This document shows, one piece after another, positions 1 through 8,859 of a stretch of DNA of 64,000 nucleotides. How positions within the stretch are numbered: the stretch's first letter is position 1; each line of letters begins with the position of its first letter. This stretch comes from Acidobacteriota bacterium (GTDB lineage Bacteria > Acidobacteriota > Terriglobia > Bryobacterales > Bryobacteraceae). The DNA lies in the NCBI GenBank assembly GCA_947470805.1, contig CANIVU010000001.1:101841-165840 (forward strand). Reading direction: 5' to 3'. Below the pieces are notes generated by a model, which was not told where the DNA came from, ran no database searches, and saw only the letters and a program-made list of their open reading frames with translations. The position numbers and the translations under genes are program-made.

Positions 1-1121
1 AGCACGCCTCTCGCCACCGCCCCCTCGCCAACCACAACAACCCCGCCCACAGTCACCGCATCGGTCACCGTGAACGCCAACGCCATCCCAGCCTGCGCGT
101 CTTTTCCAATCTCGGTCCGCAACGACAACCGCACCCGCGTCCCCTCCGGCACCGTCACCATCGCCGGCGCGGCCGGTGGCGGTGCCACAGCCGTCGGGCT
201 CGGCTTGTCCATAATCACCGGTGCCGGAGGTGCCAACGGCGCCACCACCGCCGCCTTCGGCCGCAAACCAACCCAGCCAATACCCAACACCACCGGAACA
301 CCCACCCACCACCACCGTCGCGATGCCATCCGCACCCGCGGTGCCACAATCACCGTCTCCGCCAACAATCCAGAATCAAACACCAACGCCGCCCGCACCT
401 CCCCCATCGTCTGAAACCGCTCACCCGGCGCCTTCCGCATACACTGCCGAATCACATCCGCCAGCCCCGCCTCCACCCGCTCGAGCACCCCATCCTCCGC
501 CGCAAACGCCCGCTCCCCCGTAGCCATTTCAAACAGCACCGCCCCCAACGAAAACACATCGCTCCGCGCATCCGCAGCCCGCCCCTGCGCCTGCTCCGGA
601 GACATGTAACAGAACGTCCCCACAATCGCTCCCTCCACCGTCAACGCCTCGCCCTCCACCCCCACCCACTTCGCCAAACCAAAATCCAACAACTTCACCT
701 GGTCCCGCCCGGTCACCATGATGTTCCCCGGCTTCAAATCCCTGTGCACAATCCCCGCCGCATGCGCAGCCTCTAGCGCATCCACAATCTGCACGGCGTA
801 ACCCACAACCTGCCCCACCGCCATCCCGCCCCGAGGAATCAGCGCCCCCAGCGTCCGTCCCTCCACCAGCTCCATCACCATCACGTCCACGCCGTCGTCG
901 CAAACCACATCGTGCACCGTCACGATATGCGGATGCTGCAACGCCGATGCCGCCCGCGCCTCCCGCAAAAACCGCTCCCTCTCCCCGCCCCGGTCCGCCC
1001 GCAAAACCTTCACCGCCACGAACCGCTCCAGCTGCAAGTCCCGAGCCCGATACACTTCCCCCATCCCGCCGGACCCGAGCTTCTCCAACACCTCATATCG
1101 CCCACAGATCGGGGAGTGCAT
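1..1121 (-). CDS. Serine/threonine protein kinase, membrane-anchored (partial)
   Basis: Hanks-type Ser/Thr kinase read from an ATG at 1121 and running off the left edge (at least 373 residues visible). The glycine-rich loop GSGGMGEVY lies at residues 16-24, the ATP-binding Lys is K38 in VAVK, the catalytic loop HRDLKPGN starts at H126, the DFG motif starts at D146, and it is followed by GTFCYMSPEQ. After the kinase lobe comes a Trp/Val-rich hydrophobic segment near residues 262-280, the single transmembrane anchor. Beyond it is a Pro-rich linker and the start of an outside domain. This layout, cytoplasmic kinase plus extracytoplasmic sensor, is common in Acidobacteria. The start lies 22 bases after the stop of the DUF302 gene, so the two are probably co-transcribed. 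Its substrate cannot be told from sequence. Confidence 0.9.
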   Translation of the reverse strand, partial: MHSPICGRYEVLEKLGSGGMGEVYRARDLQLERFVAVKVLRADRGGERERFLREARAASALQHPHIVTVHDVVCDDGVDVMVMELVEGRTLGALIPRGGMAVGQVVGYAVQIVDALEAAHAAGIVHRDLKPGNIMVTGRDQVKLLDFGLAKWVGVEGEALTVEGAIVGTFCYMSPEQAQGRAADARSDVFSLGAVLFEMATGERAFAAEDGVLERVEAGLADVIRQCMRKAPGERFQTMGEVRAALVFDSGLLAETVIVAPRVRMASRRWWWVGVPVVLGIGWVGLRPKAAVVAPLAPPAPVIMDKPSPTAVAPPPAAPAMVTVPEGTRVRLSLRTEIGKDAQAGMALAFTVTDAVTVGGVVVVGEGAVARGV

Positions 1122-1142
1122 CGCCCCCGATCATCCCACGAA

Positions 1143-1529
1143 TCACCCGCCCGCGGCGTCCTTCATCATCGTCACAATCACACCCTCCACCTCGCGCGCC
1201 ACCGCGTCCAATTCGGGCTTCCCAAACATCCCCATCATCGCCGTCGGCAACATCGTCGCCAACTGATACGCCCCCGGCTTCCCGTACACCGAAATCCGGC
1301 ACGGCAACGCCGTCGATAGCGCCCCATCCGCCTCCAACACCTTCTTCGCCTGCAGCGGATTGCACACCTCGAAGATCCGGCATTCCATCGCCAGGTCCAC
1401 GCTCTTCCGCGCCATAATCTCCTGCAGATTATGCACCGCAATCACGCCAAACTTCTGCCGCGCCGCCGACGCCTCCAGCTCAGCCTGAATCTCGGCCATC
1501 GTCCGCGTAGTGGGTATCTGAAACAGCAT
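1143..1529 (-). CDS. DUF302 domain protein
   Basis: A 128-residue cytoplasmic protein matching the DUF302 fold. It has an N-terminal stretch resembling TMAEIQAELEASAARQKFGV, then the motif AVHNLQEIM and a central CRIFEVCNP segment typical of this family. DUF302 proteins have no agreed biochemical function, although some sit beside redox or metal genes. The ATG at 1529 gives the usual family start (MLFQIPTTRTM); an in-frame upstream ATG at 1610 would add 27 residues without family resemblance. The gene is followed closely by the membrane-anchored kinase, suggesting a shared transcript. Confidence 0.75.
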   Translation of the reverse strand: MLFQIPTTRTMAEIQAELEASAARQKFGVIAVHNLQEIMARKSVDLAMECRIFEVCNPLQAKKVLEADGALSTALPCRISVYGKPGAYQLATMLPTAMMGMFGKPELDAVAREVEGVIVTMMKDAAGG

Positions 1530-1567
1530 ACCCACTGAGATGCGATCACCAGCGAAACGTGACAACC

Positions 1568-3514
1568 CTACCGGTAGAACGGCGCCCACGTCAACCAACG
1601 CGGTCCCCACTTCAACTCCGGCTTGCCCACTTCCAACGCCCCCAAATCCGGCGCCTTCCCCACAAACCCATCGTTCACCGTCGGAATCGGCACCCCGGCG
1701 TCCACCGCCTTGCTCCCCGGCTTCAGCTTGAAGTTCAAGTCCATCGAGTGGTACACCTTGTGCCGGTTCGTCGCCGTCGGCGGCTCCAGCTTTTCAAAAA
1801 TGTCGAAATCCAACTCAACCCCGTGCGCCTCCTGCCCCGTCGCCGCCGTCAGCTCTTTCAACGTCGCAAACGTCTTCATATCCCCCGCCTTCGGCTCATA
1901 CACCCGCTGCCCCTTCGGCGGCGCGAAGAACCGGTACTGAGCCGCCACGCCCGGATTCGGCCGGAACCCGTTGTAGTCGCTCGAATACGCATCTGTCCCA
2001 TTCGCCCACGTCATCACCCCGATCCCCGGCGCGTTCTTGCTCATAAATAGATTGTTCCGCCAGTGCGCATTCGAATACGGCTCGCCCACCGCGTGCTCGT
2101 TGATGATCGTGTTGTGATAAACAAACAAACCCGCCGGATGCGCGCTGAACTTGAAACTGGTCGACGAAGTCGTGTGGTAAAGAATGTTGCGAATGAAATA
2201 GATCGGCCCGCCAAACGTCGGCTGCGAAGAATACCCGCCGTGGAACGCATTCACACCGCGATTATTGAAGACGCGAACGTTATGCACGCCCCCATCGGTT
2301 TCCACGTAGTCGTCGTTGTTCACATGGAAATCGTTGTTGTAAATGTCGATCGACGAAGCCCGCATATCCGGATCCGACGGCGGCGTCCCGTACGTCGAAA
2401 TCCCGATCGAATCGTGGAAATACGCCACCGCGTTGTGCGCAATCACGTGCCCCGGCCCATACACCTTAATCGCGTAATAACTCCGCAACTCATGCGACCC
2501 GTAATTCCCAATCGGCTGCCACATGAAACCGGTCCACCCGTTCAACCGGAACCGGTCCTCCCGGCCAATGAACAAATTGTCCGCGATATAAAAATCGCTC
2601 GACCCGGCAAACTCCGTCCACACCCCAAATCCAATATTCTCAAACCGGCAGTTCTTCACCGTCAGCCCCACCGCGCCCAGAACTTCCTTCTGCCCGGCCA
2701 TGATCCCAATGTCCGTATTCCGGATCGTGATCCCGTCAAAGATGTGATACCGCGACGCCGTCACGTCGAACATCGAGTGGTTCCCATCGCCGTCAAAAAT
2801 CACTTCCCCATCTCCGGCCGACTTAATCGTAATCGGCTTCTCCAGCGTCCCCTTCAGCGTCAGGGAATTCGACCCATCGAACGGCGTCATCATCGGGTCC
2901 ACATAGTTCAGCCGCTCCGGCTTATAGATCCCCGCATGCAGCAGAATCGTATCCCCCGGCTGCGCCCGCCGCTCCCACACCACGCTCCAATCGCCCAACC
3001 CGGCGCCGTAATAAGCCTGCAGCAAACTCGTAAAATGCGGCTCCACCTTCGGGCCCTTGTACTCCGGCGAATAGACGTGGCGCACATTCCCGCCGGCATA
3101 CGGCATCGGCTCCGTCCGCGTCTTTACCTTCACCGTCTGCGTCGTCTGCCCGCTCGCCCCATCGGGGTCTTTCATCACAAACTGGCACTCGTACTCGGTC
3201 CCCGGCTGCAGGTTCAAAATGCTCCCCGCAAATCCATCGGGCACCGTGTAATCCAGGTTCTCCCGCCGCCGGTAGATGTTCTCCCCGCCAATCCGCACCA
3301 GCGGCATCGCCTCGCGCCACGCGCTCTCGCCCGCCGCGCGGAACTTCACCTCCACCGTCGCATTCCGGTTCGCGTCCCCGGAAATGGCCCATTCAAAACC
3401 CAGGTTCAACAGCGTCGGGTGCTCGACGTGAAACCGTCCAGCGGTCGTCGCATTCTGGGCCTGCAACGCAAGCCCGGCAAGGAAAAGCAAACAGAGGCGC
3501 ATAACTCGCGCCAT
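1568..3514 (-). CDS. Secreted right-handed parallel beta-helix protein
   Basis: A 648-residue exported protein. The N-terminus (MRLCLLFLAGLALQAQ) is a signal peptide ending in AQA-like residues. Residues about 25-130 look like a fibronectin type III-like beta-sandwich (PGTEYECQF). From about residue 190 to 500 there are repeated short hydrophobic strands rich in Asn and Asp (SRYHIFDGITIRNTDIGIM and similar), the pattern of pectate-lyase-like parallel beta-helix proteins. These often bind or cleave polysaccharides, but no catalytic residues can be assigned. The start at 3514 has an AAAGG ribosome site eight bases upstream; an internal ATG at 3502 is also possible. It lies 11 bases after the DUF6702 gene and probably shares its transcript. 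Confidence 0.75.
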   Translation of the reverse strand: MARVMRLCLLFLAGLALQAQNATTAGRFHVEHPTLLNLGFEWAISGDANRNATVEVKFRAAGESAWREAMPLVRIGGENIYRRRENLDYTVPDGFAGSILNLQPGTEYECQFVMKDPDGASGQTTQTVKVKTRTEPMPYAGGNVRHVYSPEYKGPKVEPHFTSLLQAYYGAGLGDWSVVWERRAQPGDTILLHAGIYKPERLNYVDPMMTPFDGSNSLTLKGTLEKPITIKSAGDGEVIFDGDGNHSMFDVTASRYHIFDGITIRNTDIGIMAGQKEVLGAVGLTVKNCRFENIGFGVWTEFAGSSDFYIADNLFIGREDRFRLNGWTGFMWQPIGNYGSHELRSYYAIKVYGPGHVIAHNAVAYFHDSIGISTYGTPPSDPDMRASSIDIYNNDFHVNNDDYVETDGGVHNVRVFNNRGVNAFHGGYSSQPTFGGPIYFIRNILYHTTSSTSFKFSAHPAGLFVYHNTIINEHAVGEPYSNAHWRNNLFMSKNAPGIGVMTWANGTDAYSSDYNGFRPNPGVAAQYRFFAPPKGQRVYEPKAGDMKTFATLKELTAATGQEAHGVELDFDIFEKLEPPTATNRHKVYHSMDLNFKLKPGSKAVDAGVPIPTVNDGFVGKAPDLGALEVGKPELKWGPRWLTWAPFYR

Positions 3515-3525
3515 TATATAAGCCT

Positions 3526-3981
3526 TTACCAGCGCAGGTCTTTTTTCGTTTCAGAACTGTTGAACTGAATCCGCGGCCCCACGTACCGCCCGTCTTTTTT
3601 CAGCTCCACATCGTTGCGCTGATCCGCCAACTCCTCCACCAGAATCCGGTTCGTCAACCGCGCCGGCGGCCCACCCGGCACCCCCATCTCCAAATACACC
3701 TCCACCGAATCTTTGCCCACTTTTATCCCAATACACCGCGCCCCGCCCAACCCCAGCGCCCCCGCCGTATACGCACACACCAACCCCTCGGCCTCTTTAT
3801 CCCTGTCCAGCTCCAGTTGCCGGTGCGTCTTCCGCAACTGGGCCTCAATGTCATCGGCGTGCAGCGTCACCACGATTTCCAGCGTCCGTGCCGCCGTGTT
3901 CCAGTTCATCTCCGTCCTGCTGTAGTGGAACGTGTGCGCGCCCACCGCCGCGCACACGCCCAAAACCAACAGCAGCCGCAT
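3526..3981 (-). CDS. DUF6702 family exported protein
   Basis: A 151-residue protein with a short signal peptide (MRLLLVLGVCAAVGAHTFH), followed by the typical family opening in which the mature protein begins with H-x-F-H-Y-S and a strand ending in EIVVTLHADDIE. DUF6702 proteins are small periplasmic or secreted proteins of unknown role that often sit beside M1 peptidases in Bacteroidetes and Acidobacteria. The ATG overlaps the stop of the upstream peptidase by one base (TGATG), a translational-coupling arrangement, so the protein is probably made together with that enzyme. A longer reading frame upstream is an artefact of the overlap. Confidence 0.75.
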   Translation of the reverse strand: MRLLLVLGVCAAVGAHTFHYSRTEMNWNTAARTLEIVVTLHADDIEAQLRKTHRQLELDRDKEAEGLVCAYTAGALGLGGARCIGIKVGKDSVEVYLEMGVPGGPPARLTNRILVEELADQRNDVELKKDGRYVGPRIQFNSSETKKDLRW

Positions 3982-6278
3982 CAGTTCGCCGCGTCCTTGG
4001 ACTTCAACTCCCGCATCGGATTCACCTTGTCCCGGTCTTCCTTGAAGATCGTGAACTTCGATTTCACCGCCCGCCGCGGCCAATAATTATTGGTCGTATC
4101 CGCGTCCGCCGTCTCCAGATGCGGATCCAGCACGATGGACTTGATCTCCTTCCGCGTCGCGATAATCTTCTCGACGGCGACATTATTCCGCCGCCAGATC
4201 TCCGCCGCGATCCGCAGTTCCTCCTTCGTCCCGTCGCTGAACTCCACCTCCAGAATCACCGGCATCACCAGCCCCCCCAGGTTCTTCAGCCCAACGGAAT
4301 AGAAGTTCATCGAAGGATCAAACAACTTCCGCTCGTCTTCCTCAAACTGCTTCACCCACCCCTCAAACGCCTTCTTCTCCGACGGCAGAACGGTGAACTC
4401 CTCGTACTTGTTGTAGAAGTCGATCAGCTCCGGATAATCCTCCACTCGCTTCCGCAACGGCTTGTTCCGCTGCGCCGCCAGCGTCACCGGTTCGGCCTCT
4501 TTTTCCTTCTTCGAAATCGGCTTTTCAATCTCAGGGTTCTGCGTGTCCACCTGGTACTGCTTCACCTCATCAATGGAGATGTCCACCAGCTCATTCGTAT
4601 AAAACCAGCCGCGCCAGAACCAATCCAAATCGGTTCCCGAAGCATCCTCCATCGTCCGGAAGAAGTCGGCCGGCATCGGACGCTTAAACATCCACCGCCG
4701 CGCGTATTCCTTAAACGCAAAGTCAAACCGCTCGCGCCCCAGCACCGTCTCGCGCAAAATATTCAGGGCCGTCTCGGTCTTGTGATACGCGTTCCCACCC
4801 AGGTCCACAATCGATTCCGAATTCGTCATGATCGGATCGTGCCCTTCGCCCTTCATGTACTCCACAATCTTCGACGGCTCCCCGCGCCGTGACGGGTAGT
4901 TGTCCTCCCACTCCACCTCGGCCAGATACTGCAGGAACGAGTTCAACCCCTCGTCCAGCCAAGTCCACTGCCGCTCATCGTTGTTCACCACCATCGGGAA
5001 GTAGTTGTGCCCCACTTCGTGGATCACCACGCTGATCAGTCCATACTTCGTCCGCGCCGAATAGGTCTTATCATCCTTCGGCCGCGGCCCGTTGAAACAG
5101 ATCATCGGGTACTCCATCCCGCCCACCGGCCCGTTCACGCTGATCGCAACCGGATACGGATACTCAAACGTGTACCGCGAGTAGATATTCAACGTGTGGA
5201 TAATCGCGTGCGTCGAATACCGCTCCCACAGCGGATTGCCTTCTTTCGGGTAGTACGACATCGCCATGATCGTCTTGCCGTTCATCACATGGCCCTGCGC
5301 GTCCCAGGCAAACTTCCGCGACGACGCAAACGCAAAATCCCGAACATTATCGGCATGAAACACCCACGTCTTCTTCCCCGTCGGTTTGTTCTTCTCATTC
5401 GCCGTCGCCTCGGCCTCGGTAACAATCATCACCGGCTTTTTCGCCGTCCGCGCCGTCGCTAACCGCTGCCGCTGCGCCGCCGTCAACACCGCGTCCGGAT
5501 TCTGCAACACCCCGGTCGACGCCACAACGTGGTCATTCGGCGCCGTGATCCGCACCTTGTAATTCCCGAACTCCAGCGTAAACTCGCCCGTCCCCAGGAA
5601 CTGTTTGTGCTGCCATCCGTTTACGTCGTTGTAGGCCGCCATCCGCGGGAACCACTGCGCAATCTCGTACAGCCAGTTCCCGTCTTTCGGAAAGAACTCC
5701 GCCCCCGTCCGCCCGCTCACGCGCTTGGAGTTGTTGATCTTGTAGTCCCAGTTGATCGTAAAGACGAACGACTTGCCCGATGCCAACGGCCCCGGCAAAT
5801 CCACCCGCATCATCGTCCGGTTGATGTGCTTGTGCAGTTCCGTCCCAGCCGCGTCCTTCACATTCCCAATGTGATAGCCGCCGTCGAACTGGTCGTCCAT
5901 CATCCGCCGGAACACCGGCAGCGGAAACTTCTTCCAGTCCGGCGCCGTCTCGGTCAGCCCGGTATCCGAATGCGGCTCCCAGATGTTCTGGTCCAACTGC
6001 AACCACAGATACGTCAGCGTGTCCGGCGAGTTGTTGTGATACGTGATCGTGGCCCGGCCGATGATTTTCTGATTCTGATCGTCCAGCTCCACATCTATGT
6101 CATAGTCGGCCCGCTGTTGCCAGTACTTATGACCCGGCGCCCCAGAAGCGGTGCGGTAATCGTTAGGCGTCGGAAGGATCTCTTCCAACTGCCGGAACTT
6201 GTCGATCGGGCTCTTTTTGTTCTGCGCCGCCAGGTGTAGCGACACGAAGAGGGCCCCCAGAAGCAGCCTGCGTATCAT
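3981..6278 (-). CDS. M1 family metallopeptidase
   Basis: A 765-residue exported zinc aminopeptidase-like protein. A signal peptide (MIRRLLLGALFVSLHLAAQ) is followed by an M1 N-terminal beta-sandwich. The gluzincin motif HEVGH is at 420-424 and the third zinc ligand E443 lies in WLDEGLN, 19 residues on as expected. The exopeptidase-type GGMEYP motif precedes the zinc site, so an aminopeptidase mechanism is likely. Length is typical of the bacterial exported M1 subgroup. Substrate is unknown; a role in scavenging peptides outside the cytoplasm is inferred from the signal peptide. The stop overlaps the DUF6702 start. Confidence 0.92.
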   Translation of the reverse strand: MIRRLLLGALFVSLHLAAQNKKSPIDKFRQLEEILPTPNDYRTASGAPGHKYWQQRADYDIDVELDDQNQKIIGRATITYHNNSPDTLTYLWLQLDQNIWEPHSDTGLTETAPDWKKFPLPVFRRMMDDQFDGGYHIGNVKDAAGTELHKHINRTMMRVDLPGPLASGKSFVFTINWDYKINNSKRVSGRTGAEFFPKDGNWLYEIAQWFPRMAAYNDVNGWQHKQFLGTGEFTLEFGNYKVRITAPNDHVVASTGVLQNPDAVLTAAQRQRLATARTAKKPVMIVTEAEATANEKNKPTGKKTWVFHADNVRDFAFASSRKFAWDAQGHVMNGKTIMAMSYYPKEGNPLWERYSTHAIIHTLNIYSRYTFEYPYPVAISVNGPVGGMEYPMICFNGPRPKDDKTYSARTKYGLISVVIHEVGHNYFPMVVNNDERQWTWLDEGLNSFLQYLAEVEWEDNYPSRRGEPSKIVEYMKGEGHDPIMTNSESIVDLGGNAYHKTETALNILRETVLGRERFDFAFKEYARRWMFKRPMPADFFRTMEDASGTDLDWFWRGWFYTNELVDISIDEVKQYQVDTQNPEIEKPISKKEKEAEPVTLAAQRNKPLRKRVEDYPELIDFYNKYEEFTVLPSEKKAFEGWVKQFEEDERKLFDPSMNFYSVGLKNLGGLVMPVILEVEFSDGTKEELRIAAEIWRRNNVAVEKIIATRKEIKSIVLDPHLETADADTTNNYWPRRAVKSKFTIFKEDRDKVNPMRELKSKDAAN

Positions 6279-6382
6279 GATTTAACCTAGCGAAGTTTCC
6301 CCCTTTCCGGCAACAAGAGGCCCTGAGAAGCGAAAACGAACCAAGCCCGCCACACCCCGATAGCCGTATCCTGAAAGAAGTT

Positions 6383-6973
6383 ATGCACCCACCCGTCGAA
6401 ATCGCCGAGCCCAAGCAATCCGTCTCTCTCGGCATGTTCGGGATGATCCTTGTCCTCGCCGCCATCGGCGCCTTCTTCATCGCCCTCGCCGTCGCCTACG
6501 CCTTCGCCATCCAGGACCGCCCCGCCCAACCCAACGTTCATCTCTCGAACTGGTTCTGGGTTTCAACAGCCTTCATGCTCCTCAGCTCCGGCACCCTCCA
6601 ATGGGCCCGCCGCGATCTCCGTATGGCGCGCCTGGCCCCCTACCGTATGGGACTCTGGATAACCTTCGCCCTCGGCATTCTCTTTCTCGTCACCCAGCTC
6701 CTAGGCTGCCAGGATCTCGCCGGCCAGGGCGTCTACGTCGTCGGCAACCCCCGCGGGTCCATGTACTATGTCTTCAGCGGCATCCACGCCTTCCATCTGC
6801 TCGGCGGCCTCGGCGGCATGTACTGGCTCATCCGCCGTGCCAACGAACTCACCGATGGCGAAGAACAACCTCTCCGCAAACACCGCGCCGCCGCCAAAAA
6901 CACCGCCACCTACTGGCACTTCATGGGCCTTCTCTGGGTCGGCCTGCTGATCCTACTCTTCGCCTGGCAATAG
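6383..6973 (+). CDS. Heme-copper oxidase subunit III family protein
   Basis: A 196-residue membrane protein with about five hydrophobic helices (near residues 18-42, 56-74, 88-106, 128-150 and 175-195), the size and topology of the short CyoC/CtaE-type subunit III. Family features are the SGIHAFHLLGGL segment in the fourth helix and the closing WHFMGLLWVGLLILLF helix. Subunit III stabilises cytochrome c or quinol oxidases but is not catalytic. No subunit I, subunit II or heme biosynthesis gene is nearby, so this copy is solitary and could be a paralogue with another partner. It ends tail-to-tail with the next gene, overlapping by 21 bases. Confidence 0.85.
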   Translation: MHPPVEIAEPKQSVSLGMFGMILVLAAIGAFFIALAVAYAFAIQDRPAQPNVHLSNWFWVSTAFMLLSSGTLQWARRDLRMARLAPYRMGLWITFALGILFLVTQLLGCQDLAGQGVYVVGNPRGSMYYVFSGIHAFHLLGGLGGMYWLIRRANELTDGEEQPLRKHRAAAKNTATYWHFMGLLWVGLLILLFAWQ

Positions 6974-7711
6974 CTTCAATACCGCCAACAGCGCCCGGTG
7001 GTCACTCGCCACGGCTTCGTCCAACACCTTCGTCTCCACCACCGCCCACCGCTTCGCAGGCCGGAACAGGACGTAATCAATCTGCCGCTTCGGCGCCTCC
7101 ACCGGAATCGTCGCAAACCCCGGCCCCTTCGTGGCACTCGCCCACTGCTGCATCAACGTCCCCACCACCAAATCGTCCGACGGCGCATTCAAATCCCCCG
7201 CCAACACGGCCGGCAAACTGATCGGCAAATTCGCCACCCCCGCCCCCGCCATCCGGTCTTCCTCACTCTTATGGTCAAAATGCGTCGAAAAGAAGGCCAA
7301 GTCCTGCGAACACCGGTACGGCCGCATCTCCACCATCAACAGCGAGCGCGGCTCCATCCCCTCACTCGCCCCAATCGGAAACACTCGCGAACCCAGAACA
7401 GTCCCATTCACCAGCACCGCATTCCCATACCCGCCGCCCTGAAACGCCATCGACGCGCCAAACACCCCCCGCATCCCCGTCAGCCGTTCCAACTCCCGCA
7501 CCGTGTCCCGGCCCTTAATCCGCTCCGTCCGCACGTCCACTTCCTGCAGCGCCACCACGTCCGGCCGCGCGTTCCGGATCACCGCCCCAATCCGCGCCAG
7601 GTCCAACTTCCCGTCCACCCCTTCCCCGTGATGAATATTCCATGTGAGAACCCGTAACTCACAGGCCGAAATTGAGGTCATAATAAGGGGAAGCACTGCT
7701 AGCCAACGCAT
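6953..7711 (-). CDS. Exported endonuclease/exonuclease/phosphatase family protein
   Basis: A 252-residue protein of the EEP superfamily (DNase I, sphingomyelinase, inositol phosphatase fold). After a signal peptide the ordered family motifs are LTWNIHHG, VALQEVD with the metal-binding Glu, STHFDH, LAGDLNAPSDD (Asp/Asn pair) and the closing SDHRALLA with the catalytic His. All the catalytic blocks are present, so it is probably an active Mg-dependent phosphodiesterase or phosphatase. The superfamily does not reveal whether the substrate is nucleic acid, lipid or sugar phosphate. It is convergent with the oxidase subunit. Confidence 0.88.
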   Translation of the reverse strand: MRWLAVLPLIMTSISACELRVLTWNIHHGEGVDGKLDLARIGAVIRNARPDVVALQEVDVRTERIKGRDTVRELERLTGMRGVFGASMAFQGGGYGNAVLVNGTVLGSRVFPIGASEGMEPRSLLMVEMRPYRCSQDLAFFSTHFDHKSEEDRMAGAGVANLPISLPAVLAGDLNAPSDDLVVGTLMQQWASATKGPGFATIPVEAPKRQIDYVLFRPAKRWAVVETKVLDEAVASDHRALLAVLKLLPGEE

Positions 7712-7789
7712 GTAACGCTATTGTCGCGCTTTGCGACACCGCGCGGGAACATGAGACACTAGAAGGGTGCAAACCTCCGGAGTCAAAGC

Positions 7790-8314
7790 ATGAAATTCGT
7801 ACACGGTGTCATCCTGGCGCTCATGTTTTCGGTGATGGTCTATGTCGTCAATCGCGACATGGCCCGGCAGGATTTTAGCGCCGATGGCAAGCCCGTCCCA
7901 GCTTCGGCCGGCCTCATCCAGGCCGCCTACGCCGCCGAAGAACCCGCCACCAAAATGGACTGGCGGATGTTGCGTGAATTGAACTACCGCACCGGCAAAA
8001 TCGCCCCCGCTCTCAAAGCGCTCGACGGCAAGATGGTCCGCATCCCCGGCTACATGGTGCCGCTCGAAGACGACTCGGAAATCGTTAGCGAATTCCTCCT
8101 CGTCCCCTACGTCGGCGCCTGCATCCACACGCCGCCCCCGCCGCCCAACCAGATCGTCCAGGTCAAGATGAATAGCTCCAAGAAGGTCAAAATGAGCTTC
8201 TGGGATCCGGTATGGGTGCAAGGAAAACTGCAGATTTCCACCGTGAAGAGCCCCTATGGCGACGTCGGCTTCCAGCTGACCGGCATGCAGATCGAACCTT
8301 ACAAGGACGAATAA
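7790..8314 (+). CDS. DUF3299 protein (ZrgD-like, zinc-uptake locus)
   Basis: A 174-residue protein with one N-terminal membrane/signal segment (about residues 4-21) and the DUF3299 core: KMVRIPGYMVPLE, then EFLLVPYVGACIHTPPPPPN, then a closing strand about plasma-side QLTGMQIEPY. The Cys-His-rich PYVGACIH block is the family hallmark and could bind metal. In Vibrio a DUF3299 protein is, as I recall, encoded with the DUF2796 zinc protein and its ABC transporter (zrgABCDE), which is the arrangement seen here. A GGAG site lies seven bases before the ATG. It is the first gene of a five-gene plus-strand unit. Confidence 0.85.
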   Translation: MKFVHGVILALMFSVMVYVVNRDMARQDFSADGKPVPASAGLIQAAYAAEEPATKMDWRMLRELNYRTGKIAPALKALDGKMVRIPGYMVPLEDDSEIVSEFLLVPYVGACIHTPPPPPNQIVQVKMNSSKKVKMSFWDPVWVQGKLQISTVKSPYGDVGFQLTGMQIEPYKDE

Positions 8315-8319
8315 CCGAC

Positions 8320-8859
8320 ATGCGTTTCGCGCTTGTTCTACTTGCTGTTGGCGTGATCCTCCCCGCCCAGACCCGCAGCCGCAAGGCGCACGAGCATGGC
8401 TCGGCAAAGGTGAACATCGCCTTTGAAACCGCCAAAGGCGCGCCCAAAGGCGTCGTTGAATTCGAATCCCCCGCCGATAGCGTTGTGGGCTTTGAGTACG
8501 AAGCCAAGACCCCGGCCGACAAGGCCAAGGTCACCGCCGCCCTCAACACCTTGAAGGCCCGGTTCGGCGAAATGGTCATCTTCCCCGCAGCCGCCGCCTG
8601 CAAGCTCACGGCGAAATCGGCCAAGATGGCGGCTGAACACCACGACGCCAAACAGAAGGGCAAGCAGGAACAACACTCCGAAGTCCACGCCGAATTCGAC
8701 ATCCAATGCGCCGAGCCGCTCTCCGGCCTCGAAATCCGCTTCGGCTTCACCAAGGTCTTCCCTAAAATCCACGATGTCGATGTCGCCCTTCTCGTCGGCG
8801 AGCAGCAATCCAGCGCCGACGTCGAAAACGACAAGGGCGTCTTGAAGATCGCCAAATGA
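8320..8859 (+). CDS. zrgA: DUF2796 zinc-uptake periplasmic protein (ZrgA-like)
   Basis: A 179-residue exported protein with signal peptide MRFALVLLAVGVILPAQT. The mature part starts with a His-containing strand (KAHEHGSAKVNIAFE), and the middle has a His/Asp/Lys-rich run (AEHHDAKQKGKQEQHSEVHA) that looks like a flexible metal-binding loop, both typical of DUF2796/ZrgA. Family knowledge: ZrgA is the periplasmic part of a zinc uptake system in Vibrio. The gene begins five bases after the DUF3299 stop and overlaps the ATPase start by four bases (ATGA). Zinc as substrate is inferred from family and context. Confidence 0.82.
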   Translation: MRFALVLLAVGVILPAQTRSRKAHEHGSAKVNIAFETAKGAPKGVVEFESPADSVVGFEYEAKTPADKAKVTAALNTLKARFGEMVIFPAAAACKLTAKSAKMAAEHHDAKQKGKQEQHSEVHAEFDIQCAEPLSGLEIRFGFTKVFPKIHDVDVALLVGEQQSSADVENDKGVLKIAK

